Source: Synechococcus sp. PCC 6312
GTDB taxonomy: Bacteria; Cyanobacteriota; Cyanobacteriia; Thermosynechococcales; Thermosynechococcaceae
Reading direction: 5' to 3'
DNA: 64,000 nucleotides
Assembly: GCF_000316685.1 (NCBI RefSeq)
Contig: NC_019680.1
Location: 1,055,501 to 1,119,500 of the forward strand
Below are positions 16,096 to 26,433 of the stretch, one piece after another. The notes under the pieces are model-generated. The model made no database searches and had not been told where the DNA came from. It saw only the letters and a list, made by a program, of their open reading frames with translations. A program made the position numbers and the translations under genes. Position 1 is the first letter of the stretch. Every line of letters begins with the position of its first letter.

Positions 16096-17649
16096 GTGGC
16101 TAATAAATTTGAGGCGGTCAAAGCAGTTAAAGATGGCCTGGCAGTCCAGAGCGAGTTGGAGCATTTTGCCGCCATCGGTTGGGAGAATATTCCCGAAGAT
16201 GACCGGGATTTGCGCTTGAAATGGTTGGGCATCTTTTTCCGCCCCGTCACCCCCGGCCAATTTATGCTGCGGCTGCGGATTCCCCACGGGATTTTGACCA
16301 GTGACCAACTCCAGGCCATTGGTGAAATTGTCCAACGCTATGGCGACAGTGGCAGTGGCGATATTACCACCCGGCAAAACCTGCAAATTCGTGGGATTCG
16401 GATTGAGGATATTCCCGATATTTTTGACCGTCTCCAGGCCTGTGGCTTAACGTCAATCCAATCGGGGATGGACAATGTCCGCAATATTACCGGCTCGCCT
16501 GTCGCTGGGATTGAGCGGGATGAACTGATTGATACCCGCCCTCTGGTGGCCCAACTCCAGGCCATGATTACCAATAACGGCCAAGGCAACTCGGAGTTTA
16601 GTAATCTGCCCCGCAAGTTTAATATTGCCCTTGAGGGGGGTCGCGATAATTCTGTCCATGCCGAAATCAACGACATTGCCTTTGTCCCGGCCTATCGAGA
16701 AGGAGTCTTAGGATTTAACGTCTTGGTGGGGGGCTTTTTCTCATCCCGACGCTGTGAAGCAGCGGTTCCATTGGATGCTTGGGTAACTCCCGATCAGGCC
16801 GTGATTGATCTGTGCCGGGCAATTTTGGAACTGTTTCGGGATCATGGCCCCCGGACGAATCGGCAAAAGTCCCGCTTGATGTGGTTGATTGACCAGTGGG
16901 GCCTGGCCAAATTTCGCCAAGAAGTGGCCGCTAAGTTAGCTTTTCCACTCCTCAATGCTGCCCCTGAGGATGAAATTAACTGGGAAAAGCGAGATCATCT
17001 TGGGGTTTATCCGCAGAAGCAACCAGGACTCAATTATGTCGGCCTCCATATTCCCGTGGGGCGGCTGTATGCCTCCGATTTTCTGGGACTGGGGCGGCTG
17101 GCTCAAACCTATGGCAGCGGGGAAGTGCGGCTGACTGTCGAACAGAATTTTATTCTCACCCACATTCCCGATGCTCAACTCCCTGGCCTGTTGGCGGAAC
17201 CCATTTTGAGTCGGTTTGGCATTGACCCAACTCCTTTACATCGTTCCCTGGTCTCTTGTACGGGGGCTCAGTTTTGTAACTTTGCCCTGATTGAAACCAA
17301 AAGTCGGGCCGTGGCTATGAGTACGGCTCTGGAAGCCGAATTGGAACTATCTCGGCCGGTGCGGATTCACTGGACAGGTTGCCCCAACTCCTGTGGCCAA
17401 CCCCAGGTGGCGGATATTGGCCTGATGGGAACAAAAGTCCGGCGCAATGGGGAAACCGTGGACGGGGTGGATCTCTATCTCGGTGGCAAAGTTGGCAAAG
17501 ATGCAAAGTTGGGAACCTGTGTCCGCAAAAGTATTCCCTGCGATGAACTCCAGGCCATTTTGGCTGACCTATTAATTGAACGGTTTGATGCTCGGCCCCG
17601 GGCACCGGCGGTCAAAACAGCAACAGATCCCAAGTTGATTCTCGTTTAA
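16096..17649 (+). CDS. nirA: Ferredoxin-nitrite reductase
   Basis: 517 residues. NirA reduces nitrite to ammonium with six electrons from ferredoxin, using siroheme and a 4Fe-4S cluster. Two ferredoxin-like halves are visible (RLKWLGIFFRPVTPGQFMLR near the start, NYVGLHIPVGRLYASD in the second half). The cluster and siroheme ligands are C-x5-C in SCTGAQFC (~residue 387) and C-x3-C in GCPNSCG (~427). The start is the GTG at 16096: an in-frame TAG at 16084 excludes anything further upstream, and the product begins directly with the conserved NKFEAVKA. It is the first gene of the nirA-nrtP-narB set. Confidence 0.97.
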   Translation: MANKFEAVKAVKDGLAVQSELEHFAAIGWENIPEDDRDLRLKWLGIFFRPVTPGQFMLRLRIPHGILTSDQLQAIGEIVQRYGDSGSGDITTRQNLQIRGIRIEDIPDIFDRLQACGLTSIQSGMDNVRNITGSPVAGIERDELIDTRPLVAQLQAMITNNGQGNSEFSNLPRKFNIALEGGRDNSVHAEINDIAFVPAYREGVLGFNVLVGGFFSSRRCEAAVPLDAWVTPDQAVIDLCRAILELFRDHGPRTNRQKSRLMWLIDQWGLAKFRQEVAAKLAFPLLNAAPEDEINWEKRDHLGVYPQKQPGLNYVGLHIPVGRLYASDFLGLGRLAQTYGSGEVRLTVEQNFILTHIPDAQLPGLLAEPILSRFGIDPTPLHRSLVSCTGAQFCNFALIETKSRAVAMSTALEAELELSRPVRIHWTGCPNSCGQPQVADIGLMGTKVRRNGETVDGVDLYLGGKVGKDAKLGTCVRKSIPCDELQAILADLLIERFDARPRAPAVKTATDPKLILV

Positions 17650-17771
17650 GGAACTTGAATTTAACCTCTATCAATCGGCTGGGTGAACCGGCTGATGGGG
17701 TTTTGCAGTCGCTTTTCCAGATTTCCTGACCCCCATTCTCAATTTGCTTTGTAGTCATTTAGGACTTGATT

Positions 17772-19298
17772 ATGTTACGAGAGCTTTTTTCATTCCGAGA
17801 TCGATACCGCATTCTCCATTTAACTTGGTTTGCGTTTTTCTTAACCTTTGTGGTCTGGTTTAACTTGGCCCCTTTGTCCTCAATGATTAAAGCGGACTTA
17901 GGTTTGACAACAGGCCAAATTCGGACGTTGGCCATCTGTAATGTGGCGTTAACTGTGCCAGCTCGGATCATCATTGGCATGATTTTGGATCGGTATGGGC
18001 CACGGATAACCTACAGTTGCTTATTGGGCTTTGCCGCAATTCCTTGTGTGATGTTTGCCATGGCTCAAGACTTTTATTGGCTAGTCATTAGTCGCTTATT
18101 ACTAAGTATTGTCGGAGCTGGTTTTGTCATTGGCATTCGCTTGGTTTCAGAATGGTTTCCGCCCAAGGAAATTGGCGTCTCTCAAGGTATCTATGCCGGT
18201 TGGGGAAATTTTGGCTCGGCAGCCGCAGCCTTTGCATTGCCTTCTATTGCGTTAGGGTTAGCGTTTTTCTCGGGGGGTGAAGGTAACTGGCGCTTAACGA
18301 TTGCTTTGACTGGAATTGCTGCTGCAATCTATGGGGTGATTTATTATCTCAATGTTACTGATACACCTGCGGGTAAAGTTTACCAAAAACCCCAGCGACA
18401 TGGCGGCATTGAAGTCACGAGTATTCGAGATTTTTGGTTGATGTTGGCCACTAATATCCCGCTGAATGCCGTTTTAGGACTGCTGGCCTGGCGATTAGAA
18501 AAAGTCGGCTTGATCGATGCGGCAACTATGGGCCTGATTTGGATTGGTTTAGTCGGATTATATTTATTCCAATCCTACAAATGTTGGGATGTTAACAAAG
18601 CATTATTTACCGAAAATAAACGCTACCCAGCAACGGATCGGTATCGATTTGGTCAAGTTTTCTTGTTGGAGTTGACCTACATCGTTAATTTCGGCTCTGA
18701 ATTAGCGGTAGTTTCCATGCTGCCCACCTTCTTTGAATCAACCTATGGCTTACCTAAAGCTTATGCTGGCATGATTGCAGCGAGCTATGCCGGGATGGTT
18801 ATCATCGCGCGGCCGGGGGGTGGGGTGATTTCAGATCGGTTTGGGAGTCGGAAATGGACAATGGTTCTGGTGACTGCGGGGATGGGCCTGTGCTATTTAT
18901 TTATGGCAGGGCAAAATAGTACCTGGTGGCTCCCTGTTGCTCTGATGGTTACCGCAGTTTGTGGCTTTTTTGTCCACCTGGGTACAGGTTCAACCTTTTC
19001 AATTGTGCCGCTGATTAAACGGCGGGTCACGGGGCAAATTGCCGGCAATGTTGGGGCCTATGGCAATGTCGGGGCGGTCTGTTATACAACGCTCTACAGT
19101 TTGTTACCCGAAGGTGCAGTGGGTAATCAAATTTTCTTCCAAACTCTTGGTGTAGCTGCTTTAATCGTGACGTTTCTCTGTGTCTTCTTCTTACGTGAAC
19201 CCCAAGGCTCTTTTGCAGCCCATCACGAAGGAGAGTTATTACCCCTAGAACCAGGCCTGGACTCTGATCCAATCATTTTGACTCACTCTCCTGATTAG
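17772..19298 (+). CDS. nrtP: Nitrate/nitrite permease of the MFS type (NrtP)
   Basis: 508 residues from ATG 17772, with a TTG two codons upstream as an alternative. Twelve membrane helices of the major facilitator NNP family are visible. Family marks include the RDRYRILHLTWFAFFLTFVV start, GWGNFGSAAAAF (nitrate signature in helix 5) and a second GNVGAYGNVGA glycine-rich motif in helix 11. NrtP takes up nitrate and nitrite by secondary transport and replaces the ABC-type NrtABCD found in other cyanobacteria. It lies 122 bp after nirA and 15 bp before narB, consistent with one operon under the NtcA promoter. Confidence 0.95.
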   Translation: MLRELFSFRDRYRILHLTWFAFFLTFVVWFNLAPLSSMIKADLGLTTGQIRTLAICNVALTVPARIIIGMILDRYGPRITYSCLLGFAAIPCVMFAMAQDFYWLVISRLLLSIVGAGFVIGIRLVSEWFPPKEIGVSQGIYAGWGNFGSAAAAFALPSIALGLAFFSGGEGNWRLTIALTGIAAAIYGVIYYLNVTDTPAGKVYQKPQRHGGIEVTSIRDFWLMLATNIPLNAVLGLLAWRLEKVGLIDAATMGLIWIGLVGLYLFQSYKCWDVNKALFTENKRYPATDRYRFGQVFLLELTYIVNFGSELAVVSMLPTFFESTYGLPKAYAGMIAASYAGMVIIARPGGGVISDRFGSRKWTMVLVTAGMGLCYLFMAGQNSTWWLPVALMVTAVCGFFVHLGTGSTFSIVPLIKRRVTGQIAGNVGAYGNVGAVCYTTLYSLLPEGAVGNQIFFQTLGVAALIVTFLCVFFLREPQGSFAAHHEGELLPLEPGLDSDPIILTHSPD

Positions 19299-19313
19299 GG
19301 AACTGTAACGAAG

Positions 19314-21791
19314 ATGGATGACTTTCCCACCCAGGCCACCTTGGCTGTGCAAACGCCCCTGCACCTCTGTTATTACCGCAATATATCTGAAGAATTACAG
19401 GTAATCCGGTTAGTGCAAGATGGGGCCTGGGAGCGGGTCGTCTTTCCCGGACAACAGATATTGTTTGGGGCTAATCCAGACGATGAAGTTAAGGTTTACC
19501 ATCAAGCTCATCCCAACCAAATTGCCGAGGTTATCCCCTGCCAGCAGCTTTTAGTCCGAGAGACTCGTTCATCATCTCGGGCGAATAAGCCAGACCCCAT
19601 TAACCCACCGACTAATGTTTCAACGCTTTGCCCCTACTGTGGGGTTGGTTGTGGCCTGGAAGCGGTTCCTCACAGCCAATCGGCAACGGGTTATAAAATC
19701 CGGGGAGATCGGGAGCATCCCTCTAGTCAGGGGATGATTTGTGTCAAAGGGGCAACCATTCTCGAATCTGTGGATCAGCAGCGATTGCTCTATCCCTTGT
19801 GGCGAGACCGCTTGGATCAATCTTTTCAACGGATTAGTTGGGATGAGGCCTTTGATCACATTGTTAAGCGAATTCAATCCGTTCGGTTTACCCAGGGGGC
19901 TGATGCCATCTGTATGTATGGTTCCGGGCAGTTCCAGACGGAAGATTACTATATGGCTCAAAAGTTGCTTAAGGGCTGTTTAGGGACGAATAACTTTGAT
20001 GCCAATTCCCGGCTCTGTATGTCTTCGGCGGTGGCGGCTTATATCAACAGCTTTGGCTCTGATGGCCCCCCCTGTTGTTATGACGACTTAGAACTGACGG
20101 ACTGTGCGTTTTTGATTGGCACGAATACGGCCGAATGTCATCCGATTGTCTTTAATCGTCTCCGTAAGCACCATAAATTTAATCCCAAGGTGAAGCTGAT
20201 TGTTGTGGATCCCCGCTCTACTCCTACGGCCGAGGTGGCGGATTTACATTTAGCGATTAACCCTGGCACCGATATTGATTTACTCCACGGCATGGGGCAT
20301 TTGCTCTTAAAGTGGCGGCTAATTGATGCGGAATTTATTGATGAGTGTACCCAAGGGTTTGCCCAATATATTCAGGTGGTGGCCGAATATCCACCCGAAA
20401 TGGTAGCCGAGCGTTGTGGCATTACGGTAACTGACCTGGAAAAAGCAGCCCGGTATTGGGGCCAGGCCAAGGCAGTATTATCCCTCTGGTCAATGGGAAT
20501 TAACCAATCTTCTGAAGGAACCGCCAAAGCCCGCAGCTTAATTAATCTCCATTTGTTGACGGGGCAAATTGGCCGGCCGGGAAGTGGGCCGTTTTCCTTG
20601 ACGGGGCAACCCAATGCCATGGGCGGGCGAGAAGCGGGGGGACTGTCCCATCTTTTACCCGGGTATCGGCTCGTCAAAAATCCCCAACATCGGCAAGACC
20701 TGGAAGAATTTTGGCAATTACCCCCAGGCCAGATTTCTCCTGCTCCTGGCCGTTCGGTGTGGGAGATGATTCGGGGCCTGGAAACCGGAGATGTGGGCTG
20801 TTTATGGATTGCGGCCACCAATCCAGCGGTGAGTTTACCGGATATAGAACGGGTAAAAAAAGCTTTATTACGTTCCCCTTTCACGATTTATCAGGATGCC
20901 TATTTCCCCACCGAAACCGCTGCCTATGCCCATTTGGTTTTACCCGCAGCCCAGTGGAGCGAAAAAACAGGGACAATGACAAATTCAGAACGGCGAGTTA
21001 CACTATGCCCAAAGTTTAGAGAGCCTCCCGGATCAGCCCGGCCAGATTGGGAGATTTTTGCCGAAGTGGGGCGGCGATTGGGCTTTGCCGATAAATTCAA
21101 TTTTGCTGATGCGGCGGCTGTCTATGGTGAGTTTGTCCAGTTAACCCAGGGGCGAGTCTGTGATCAATCGGGCATCAGTCATCAACGACTCCAAGAATTA
21201 GGCCCGCTGCAATGGCCCTGTGATGTTAATGCCAGTGATGAAATAGCTAAACAAACAAAGCGGCTTTATACGGATTTCCAATTTTTAACTCCAAATCATC
21301 GGGCTAAATTTGCCTTGGAACATTCTCGGGGCCTGGCAGAACCTGCGGATGATGAATTTCCTTTTGTTTTAACAACCGGGCGACTTTATGGCCATTGGCA
21401 TACGCAAACCCGCACTGGCCATATTGCCAAAATTACGAAAATGCACCCCAGGCCCCTGTTAGAAATTCATCCCCGTGATGCCAAACAACTGGGTCTGAAA
21501 CCTGATGATCTGGTCGAAATTAAATCTCGCCGGGGCCTGGCCTGTTTACCAGTGCTGATTACCAAAGCGATTACGCCGGGAACTGTTTTTATGCCGATGC
21601 ATTGGGGATTTCTTTGGGGGGATAATACCGAAGTAAATGCCTTAACCCATCCCGAAGCCTGTCCCATTTCCTTACAACCTGAACTCAAGGCCTGTGCCGT
21701 ACAATTGATTCCGGTCAGATCAGTAACCGCAACGTCCCAACTTGCCACACCAGCAGAGCAAGGTAATATCAATATTCCTGCCTTACGTTAG
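19314..21791 (+). CDS. narB: Ferredoxin-nitrate reductase with N-terminal DUF1830 domain
   Basis: 825 residues, about 95 more than a usual NarB. Residues ~15-85 match DUF1830 ([37 protein letters not shown]). After a polar linker (~86-103) the NarB part starts with the 4Fe-4S motif [11 protein letters not shown] (~105) and GMICVKG. Molybdopterin domains follow, including the [11 protein letters not shown] segment and the C-terminal dinucleotide-binding domain ([16 protein letters not shown]). The enzyme reduces nitrate to nitrite using ferredoxin and bis-MGD. One uninterrupted frame joins both parts, so this is a real fusion unless an internal start is used. The gene follows nrtP by 15 bp. 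Confidence 0.95.
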   Translation: MDDFPTQATLAVQTPLHLCYYRNISEELQVIRLVQDGAWERVVFPGQQILFGANPDDEVKVYHQAHPNQIAEVIPCQQLLVRETRSSSRANKPDPINPPTNVSTLCPYCGVGCGLEAVPHSQSATGYKIRGDREHPSSQGMICVKGATILESVDQQRLLYPLWRDRLDQSFQRISWDEAFDHIVKRIQSVRFTQGADAICMYGSGQFQTEDYYMAQKLLKGCLGTNNFDANSRLCMSSAVAAYINSFGSDGPPCCYDDLELTDCAFLIGTNTAECHPIVFNRLRKHHKFNPKVKLIVVDPRSTPTAEVADLHLAINPGTDIDLLHGMGHLLLKWRLIDAEFIDECTQGFAQYIQVVAEYPPEMVAERCGITVTDLEKAARYWGQAKAVLSLWSMGINQSSEGTAKARSLINLHLLTGQIGRPGSGPFSLTGQPNAMGGREAGGLSHLLPGYRLVKNPQHRQDLEEFWQLPPGQISPAPGRSVWEMIRGLETGDVGCLWIAATNPAVSLPDIERVKKALLRSPFTIYQDAYFPTETAAYAHLVLPAAQWSEKTGTMTNSERRVTLCPKFREPPGSARPDWEIFAEVGRRLGFADKFNFADAAAVYGEFVQLTQGRVCDQSGISHQRLQELGPLQWPCDVNASDEIAKQTKRLYTDFQFLTPNHRAKFALEHSRGLAEPADDEFPFVLTTGRLYGHWHTQTRTGHIAKITKMHPRPLLEIHPRDAKQLGLKPDDLVEIKSRRGLACLPVLITKAITPGTVFMPMHWGFLWGDNTEVNALTHPEACPISLQPELKACAVQLIPVRSVTATSQLATPAEQGNINIPALR

Positions 21792-22373
21792 AAGACTCTG
21801 GGGTGAGTTCAAAAAAGCCTTAACCGCAATTCGACAGTTGGGAAATGCCAGGGGTGTAACCGTGTCCTGTTCCGTTAATTGTTGCTCATCCTGGTATCCG
21901 CTTGGGCTAGGTTGACGAAAGACATAAAGACATCGCTGCTGCACATCTAAAATCCAATATTCCCTGATGCCAGACTGTCCATAAACGGGAACTTTTAGGT
22001 CACGGTCTCGCCTCAGTGTACTATCTGCCACTTCAATGAGTAGAAAGATTTCAGCGGGAGTGGGGTGATGGTCTTCATAGTCCAACGGGTCAACTTTAAC
22101 AATGGCAATATCCGGTTCTGGCTCGGAAAAATCACTGAGCTGGACTGGGTCTTGCAAGCGTAATAGGGCCTGGTTGGCTAATTGCTGGGAGAATATCCGA
22201 TCAATGCGAGTCACGGCTGCACTATGGGCTGTCCCTTTTGCTGTCATCTTGTAAAGTTGCCCCTGAATCAACTCAACCCGCTCATCACTGGCCAAAATGC
22301 CCGCCTCAATCATGTGGTGATACTCTTGAACCGTAAGAGTTCTCAGGTCAGTGGTCAGTGTCATTCCCCTCAC
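21783..22373 (-). CDS. Uma2 family (DUF820) putative endonuclease
   Basis: 196 residues of the Uma2/DUF820 PD-(D/E)xK family, which is strongly expanded in cyanobacteria. Motifs: [21 protein letters not shown] at the N-terminus, [11 protein letters not shown] (catalytic Asp region, ~95), [14 protein letters not shown] (Glu-x-Lys-like core, ~120), and [16 protein letters not shown]. Biological role is unsettled. Its 3' end overlaps the narB stop by 9 bp in convergent orientation. Host-like codon use. Another family member lies at 33868. Confidence 0.88.
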   Translation of the reverse strand: MRGMTLTTDLRTLTVQEYHHMIEAGILASDERVELIQGQLYKMTAKGTAHSAAVTRIDRIFSQQLANQALLRLQDPVQLSDFSEPEPDIAIVKVDPLDYEDHHPTPAEIFLLIEVADSTLRRDRDLKVPVYGQSGIREYWILDVQQRCLYVFRQPSPSGYQDEQQLTEQDTVTPLAFPNCRIAVKAFLNSPQSLLT

Positions 22374-22757
22374 CTCCGCGGATTTTGGCTGATGGCTTTC
22401 TCTATTTTGACATTCTTAATGATTTTAAATAGAACAAGCCTTGTTCAGATAACCCAGATATTTTCCTTAAGGCTCTGAGAGTTGTAATTTTTAAGTCTTG
22501 ATTGCAATAAATAGAGATTGTGAGAATTTTCTCTATGTCCAGGTGATTATAGGGATGACGACTACCAGTTATTCGTTGTTACACTCACCTTTTTTTCTAA
22601 AATCTTGCAAAAATGACCATCAGAAATAGGCTTTGTACAGCAATTTAAACAACTCGATCCATTGATGAAATGGGACTATAACTGTTTGCAACACCCAGCC
22701 AAATAGCAACGGTATCCTGCAAAAATGGTTACATAGATTTTCATTCTAGTTATTCGT
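22374..22757. other. AT-rich intergenic region upstream of narM
   Basis: 384 bp between divergent genes. I find no RNA gene, no intact GTA-N8-TAC box and no convincing terminator. It probably holds the promoters for narM and for the Uma2 gene. Confidence 0.4.
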
Positions 22758-23222
22758 ATGTTCTTTGAATTTGAGACTGAATTTGTTGATTCTCTGCGCT
22801 GTATTCCGATGATTGTTCGTTATCGGTTGGATACCTGTGGGGTGAAGCTGAAGTTGAATCATTGGCATCAGTTTTCGATGACCCAACGACAAGATTTGAT
22901 TGATTGCCCGTTTGATTCCCCAGAAGAGATTGGTGCTTACGCTGAAAAACTCCAGGCCTGGGTAACTGCCCATGCAGGAACGCCTGCCAAAACCTTAGAA
23001 ATTTCTGAAAACCCGGCCTGGTTGAATCCTACCCAAATTCCAGATCAAGTGATTGGAGAATTTATCCTGAAAATAGGAGAAAGTTTGTTCTCAGTCGAGG
23101 CCTGGGCTAAGTTAACGCCACTCCAGCGGTTTGCCCTGATTAAACTGAGTCAACCTGGCCATGAAAACCGTAATTTCCTGCCCGCCCTCCGAGAATTTGG
23201 CATCATGGCCAACAAAGACTAA
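22758..23222 (+). CDS. narM: Nitrate reductase associated protein NarM
   Basis: 154 residues matching the cyanobacterial nitrate reductase associated family (start FFEFETEFVDSLRCIPMIVR, centre WHQFSMTQRQDLIDCP, end FALIKLSQPGHENRNFLPAL). In Synechococcus elongatus NarM is required for active NarB, probably for assembly or cofactor loading. Placement 1 kb from narB in the nitrate cluster agrees. The protein looks soluble. It is transcribed from its own upstream region, separate from the nirA operon because the reverse-strand Uma2 gene lies between. Confidence 0.92.
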   Translation: MFFEFETEFVDSLRCIPMIVRYRLDTCGVKLKLNHWHQFSMTQRQDLIDCPFDSPEEIGAYAEKLQAWVTAHAGTPAKTLEISENPAWLNPTQIPDQVIGEFILKIGESLFSVEAWAKLTPLQRFALIKLSQPGHENRNFLPALREFGIMANKD

Positions 23223-23229
23223 AGTTTTA

Positions 23230-23904
23230 TCAATTAATCTTAGTCACAACAATATCTAAATGTCCGGTTTTGACCCAAATCGTACAGCCCATCTCACTAA
23301 AGGGCGTGTGAATACTGTTGGGTGGGTTGCGCAACCAGGCCCCGGCGGGATAGGTTCCCTGTTCATCCGCAAAGACCCCTTCTAACACATAGATTTCTTC
23401 GCCGCCCCAATGTCGATGAGTTTGAAACTGAGTTCCCGGTTCCCATTTGACGAGGGCAACATTTTCTGTGCCAAAGGTATGTAGCGGCATTACGTTTAAC
23501 CCCGGAACCAGGCCTGGAAACCAGTGCTGTTCAGATGTCTGAATCACAACCCGTGTTTGGTCTGCTGGATCCATTTGCCAGAGTTTAACGAAAATTATGC
23601 AACCGTCACGACTAAAGGGGCGATGGGACGATCCACAGGGATTACGGACATAGGTTCCAGGGGGATAATCTCCCCATTCATCCGAGAATGTGCCGGACAA
23701 AACTAGAAATTCTTCCCCGCCGTCGTGGGTATGGGGGGCAAAGTAACTGTTAGGGGCGTACTGGACAATGGATGTGGCTCTGGCAACTTCATCCCCATCC
23801 CGATCTAACATGCGTCTTTGCACTCCTGGAAGCGGGGAATCCACCCAGGCCAGGCTATTGGTATCCACAACTACCCGTTGACTGAAATCAGCATGGAGCT
23901 TCAT
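23230..23904 (-). CDS. Tandem cupin (ChrR-like) domain protein
   Basis: 224 residues with two ChrR-type cupin folds in tandem. Domain 1 has HTHDGGEEFLVLSGTFSDEW (~63) and domain 2 has HRHWGGEEIYVLEGVFADE (~165); each shows the HxH...E metal-binding pattern. The start is set at 23904: this ATG overlaps the stop of the upstream oxidase gene as ATGA, whereas the longer frame from 23976 would run deep into that gene. Metal-dependent dioxygenase, sugar-isomerase-like or sensing roles are all possible; function unknown. It forms a two-gene operon with the oxidase-like gene. Confidence 0.8.
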   Translation of the reverse strand: MKLHADFSQRVVVDTNSLAWVDSPLPGVQRRMLDRDGDEVARATSIVQYAPNSYFAPHTHDGGEEFLVLSGTFSDEWGDYPPGTYVRNPCGSSHRPFSRDGCIIFVKLWQMDPADQTRVVIQTSEQHWFPGLVPGLNVMPLHTFGTENVALVKWEPGTQFQTHRHWGGEEIYVLEGVFADEQGTYPAGAWLRNPPNSIHTPFSEMGCTIWVKTGHLDIVVTKIN

Positions 23905-24884
23905 AAACCCTTTTCCTCTGGCGCAACCCACGGCCCCATATCCTGTAAAAAAGGGGAAAAGTCTGGCTCTGACCAACGCACGGGTAAGGTATTCTTTCCG
24001 TAATAGCCTTCATCAAGCTCAAACCGGAGTAACCGCTCGGCTCCCTCATAGGTGGCAATTTCGTCTCCATCCCAAATCACCCAGGCCCGGCCAGTGAGAT
24101 AGAGCACATCACCCCCGATAAAATCAATAAAAATCAAGCCTGCGAGAGGGTTTAACTCTAAATTGCCAAAGGTATTGAATTGGAGATTGCCGGAAAAATC
24201 AGGAATGGTGAGTGTACGACCCTCAATCTTGACAAACCCCGGTTTTCCGCCCCGATGAGACACATCCACACCCCGACCTCGCCCGGCAGACTCATCCTGA
24301 TAGGCCGTAGCAATGAAAAATGTATCCGCTGCTTGAATCAGAGTTTGCTCGGCCAGGCCCAGGCCTGGAATGGAACGGACTGATGCGGCTGAATTGGAGC
24401 CACGATCCACAAATTCAACCGTCCGGGCTTGAATATACTGGGGGCAATTGCCAAAACTCTGGCCCACTTCCACGACAAAATGATCGGGATAAACCGCTGT
24501 CACCACCCCATTCAACCGATTGCGCCGCCGACTGTGGAGTTCAATCCCCAAGAAACCAATATCAACCCCGGTCGCGAGGTTTTGAATCAGGGGATCCCCA
24601 GGCCAAAGCTGAGTTGAAACCACCAAAGTGCGTTCATCTGGAGATGAGAGAAACCCCGGCTGACCCACGAGAATGGAAGCCCAAGGCCTGCCTAAAGTAT
24701 CTACCAACCCGACAATGACATAGGGAAGTTGTTGAAAAAATTGCCGCTGCTGTTCCGGTAAATAATCTCGGATGATCCGCCGCCCTTGTTTATCGATGCG
24801 CTCCTGGACACCCAAGCGAGTTTGAATCGCCAATTCACCGGCATGAAACGGGGATTCAGGATAGGCCCAACCAGGATTTGTCAT
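23901..24884 (-). CDS. Pyridoxamine 5'-phosphate oxidase-like flavin-binding protein
   Basis: 327 residues with a split-barrel flavin-binding fold of the PNPOx-like superfamily: LPYVIVGLVDTLGRPWASIL and AGRGRGVDVSHRGGKPGFVK are typical for the large bacterial group. The C-terminal part (NPLAGLIFIDFIGGDVLYLT, AWVIWDGDE) continues the barrel. Substrate unknown. Translationally coupled to the downstream cupin gene by a 4-bp overlap. Some relatives are fused to ferredoxin reductase domains; this one ends shortly after the barrel. Confidence 0.82.
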   Translation of the reverse strand: MTNPGWAYPESPFHAGELAIQTRLGVQERIDKQGRRIIRDYLPEQQRQFFQQLPYVIVGLVDTLGRPWASILVGQPGFLSSPDERTLVVSTQLWPGDPLIQNLATGVDIGFLGIELHSRRRNRLNGVVTAVYPDHFVVEVGQSFGNCPQYIQARTVEFVDRGSNSAASVRSIPGLGLAEQTLIQAADTFFIATAYQDESAGRGRGVDVSHRGGKPGFVKIEGRTLTIPDFSGNLQFNTFGNLELNPLAGLIFIDFIGGDVLYLTGRAWVIWDGDEIATYEGAERLLRFELDEGYYGKNTLPVRWSEPDFSPFLQDMGPWVAPEEKGL

Positions 24885-24918
24885 CAGGTTTCTCTCCTAA
24901 TATTTAGAGGTTACATTC

Positions 24919-25050
24919 CTACAAACCAGCCATGGGGAGATAACCCAGTAATTGTTTCACCCGTTCGATCCAGGCCTGGACATGGGCGTAAGGGGCTAGT
25001 TCAATTTTGCCATCTGCCACTATTCATCACCACATCAGCCGTTTACCTGT
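24919..25050 (-). pseudogene. Glutathione S-transferase, C-terminal remnant
   Basis: Reading from ~25020 down to the TAG at 24919 gives VADGKIELAPYAHVQAWIER followed by VKQLLGYLPMAGL, the typical end of a bacterial GST. Immediately upstream the frame meets two TGA codons, and the plausible continuation (ADVVMNS) lies in another frame, so only a frameshifted fragment remains. It marks the edge of the AT-rich insertion holding the methyltransferase. Confidence 0.65.
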
Positions 25051-25249
25051 TTTAGATAAAGCTGGGGCCTGGTGGGAATTATTACCCGTTATGATCTGAT
25101 GCAAGCCTTAAATGCCTAAAATATCAGTTAACTGTATTAAGTCTCCAAATATTATGCATTAGAGTAATTTAAGAGGAAAACTAAAACTGTATAGTAAGGC
25201 TAACTCATAAAGCTAAATCCGTGCACATTTTATAAAAAATAGATAAACC

Positions 25250-26401
25250 ATGGCATCTATCAAGACAAACTTAAATGAATTAAGTGTTATTATAGGCATC
25301 GGAAGTAGATTAAATAATAATTTAGTTCAGTCCATCGATTGTATATTTGATTTCAATCGATACACAAATTTATATTGCAACAATATTACATGTTATTCGA
25401 CTCAAATTTCAAGAATAACCAACCAAGATATTTATGAATATCAAAACTCAATCACAAATGGCTTGATCCTTGGAAGATATATTGTTGACAAATTAAATCA
25501 GAAGCAGCAAATTCTACAGACATCCGATCCAATTTTATGGTTAGGGCCGCAAACACAATCTCAATGTCCATTTGATATTAAAGTTGGTCAGATTGGATTT
25601 TCAATAAAAGAAGATAGTTTTATCTTGAAAAATCCTGGCTTTAATAACTATATAAATGATCTTACTCAAATACAGCCGAGATTTAAGAAAGGACTTCATA
25701 TCTTTCGGTATTTTTCCCATAAAGAACTTGAAGAATGGTTTAGATATTGTTATGTCAAGCTAAAACTAGATATCAGAAGATCCCAAAAAATACAGTTTAT
25801 AAGGAGCAATGGGCAAATATACAATGTAGAAAAAAATGGTTTCTCACTAGAATTTAAAAATCAACAAAGATCAGCTTCAATATCTTTTGTCGAAAAAGTA
25901 AGAGAGCAATCTTTTAATAATCGTCTTGGTGGAGATATTGTAGAACATACTTTTAGCAAATGGATTAGTAATAATCTGGAAGGGACTGACAATAGATATG
26001 AATACTTAAAGAGAAGTTGTGCTATCGAATCTGGAAATGCTGTTGTTGAGTTTATAAATAAAAATCTTAATCCTGACGTGGATAAAATTCTTGAATGGTT
26101 TCAAATTTATGATTATGAATACTATTACGCTAAATGCTACAAACAACATCCTGTTCTTTATAAAGTTCCCTCAAAACACAATTGTCAAGTAATTACTAAG
26201 CCAGCAGTACCCAATGTTCCAGTGTCTCAACTAAATATATATATTGACTTTGACTTTTATATTCAGGATAATGGAAGCGTTAAAGTTTTTAGTGATGTAC
26301 GAATGCGAATTGAATGCAGATATTCTCATGGACAGCTAAAAGGAGTTCCAGAAGCTAAGTTTTATCTTCAATCGGATCCTCCATTTATTTTAATTACCTA
26401 G
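25250..26401 (+). CDS. Unknown 383-aa protein, possible type II restriction endonuclease
   Basis: I do not recognise this family. The protein is soluble-looking, rich in Asn, Ile, Lys and Tyr, with AT-rich codon use very unlike host genes. No clear PD-(D/E)xK or HNH signature stands out. The C-terminal third has a beta-rich stretch (LNIYIDFDFYIQDNGSVKVF, then SDVRMRIECRYSHG). It ends 32 bp before a beta-class DNA methyltransferase on the same strand. Such neighbours of solitary methylases are most often the cognate restriction enzyme, so that role is inferred from context only. Alternatives are a second specificity or toxin-like component. Confidence 0.6.
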   Translation: MASIKTNLNELSVIIGIGSRLNNNLVQSIDCIFDFNRYTNLYCNNITCYSTQISRITNQDIYEYQNSITNGLILGRYIVDKLNQKQQILQTSDPILWLGPQTQSQCPFDIKVGQIGFSIKEDSFILKNPGFNNYINDLTQIQPRFKKGLHIFRYFSHKELEEWFRYCYVKLKLDIRRSQKIQFIRSNGQIYNVEKNGFSLEFKNQQRSASISFVEKVREQSFNNRLGGDIVEHTFSKWISNNLEGTDNRYEYLKRSCAIESGNAVVEFINKNLNPDVDKILEWFQIYDYEYYYAKCYKQHPVLYKVPSKHNCQVITKPAVPNVPVSQLNIYIDFDFYIQDNGSVKVFSDVRMRIECRYSHGQLKGVPEAKFYLQSDPPFILIT

Positions 26402-26433
26402 GTATTTAGAAATTATTTTTCAGGATATTGGAC

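Noticed and set aside
17650-17771. Terminator between nirA and nrtP
   Set aside because: CGGCTG occurs twice as a direct repeat, which cannot form a stem; the T-run is short.
22374-22757. NtcA box upstream of narM
   Set aside because: A GTA and a TAC occur near 22710-22735, but the spacing is 15 bp, not 8.
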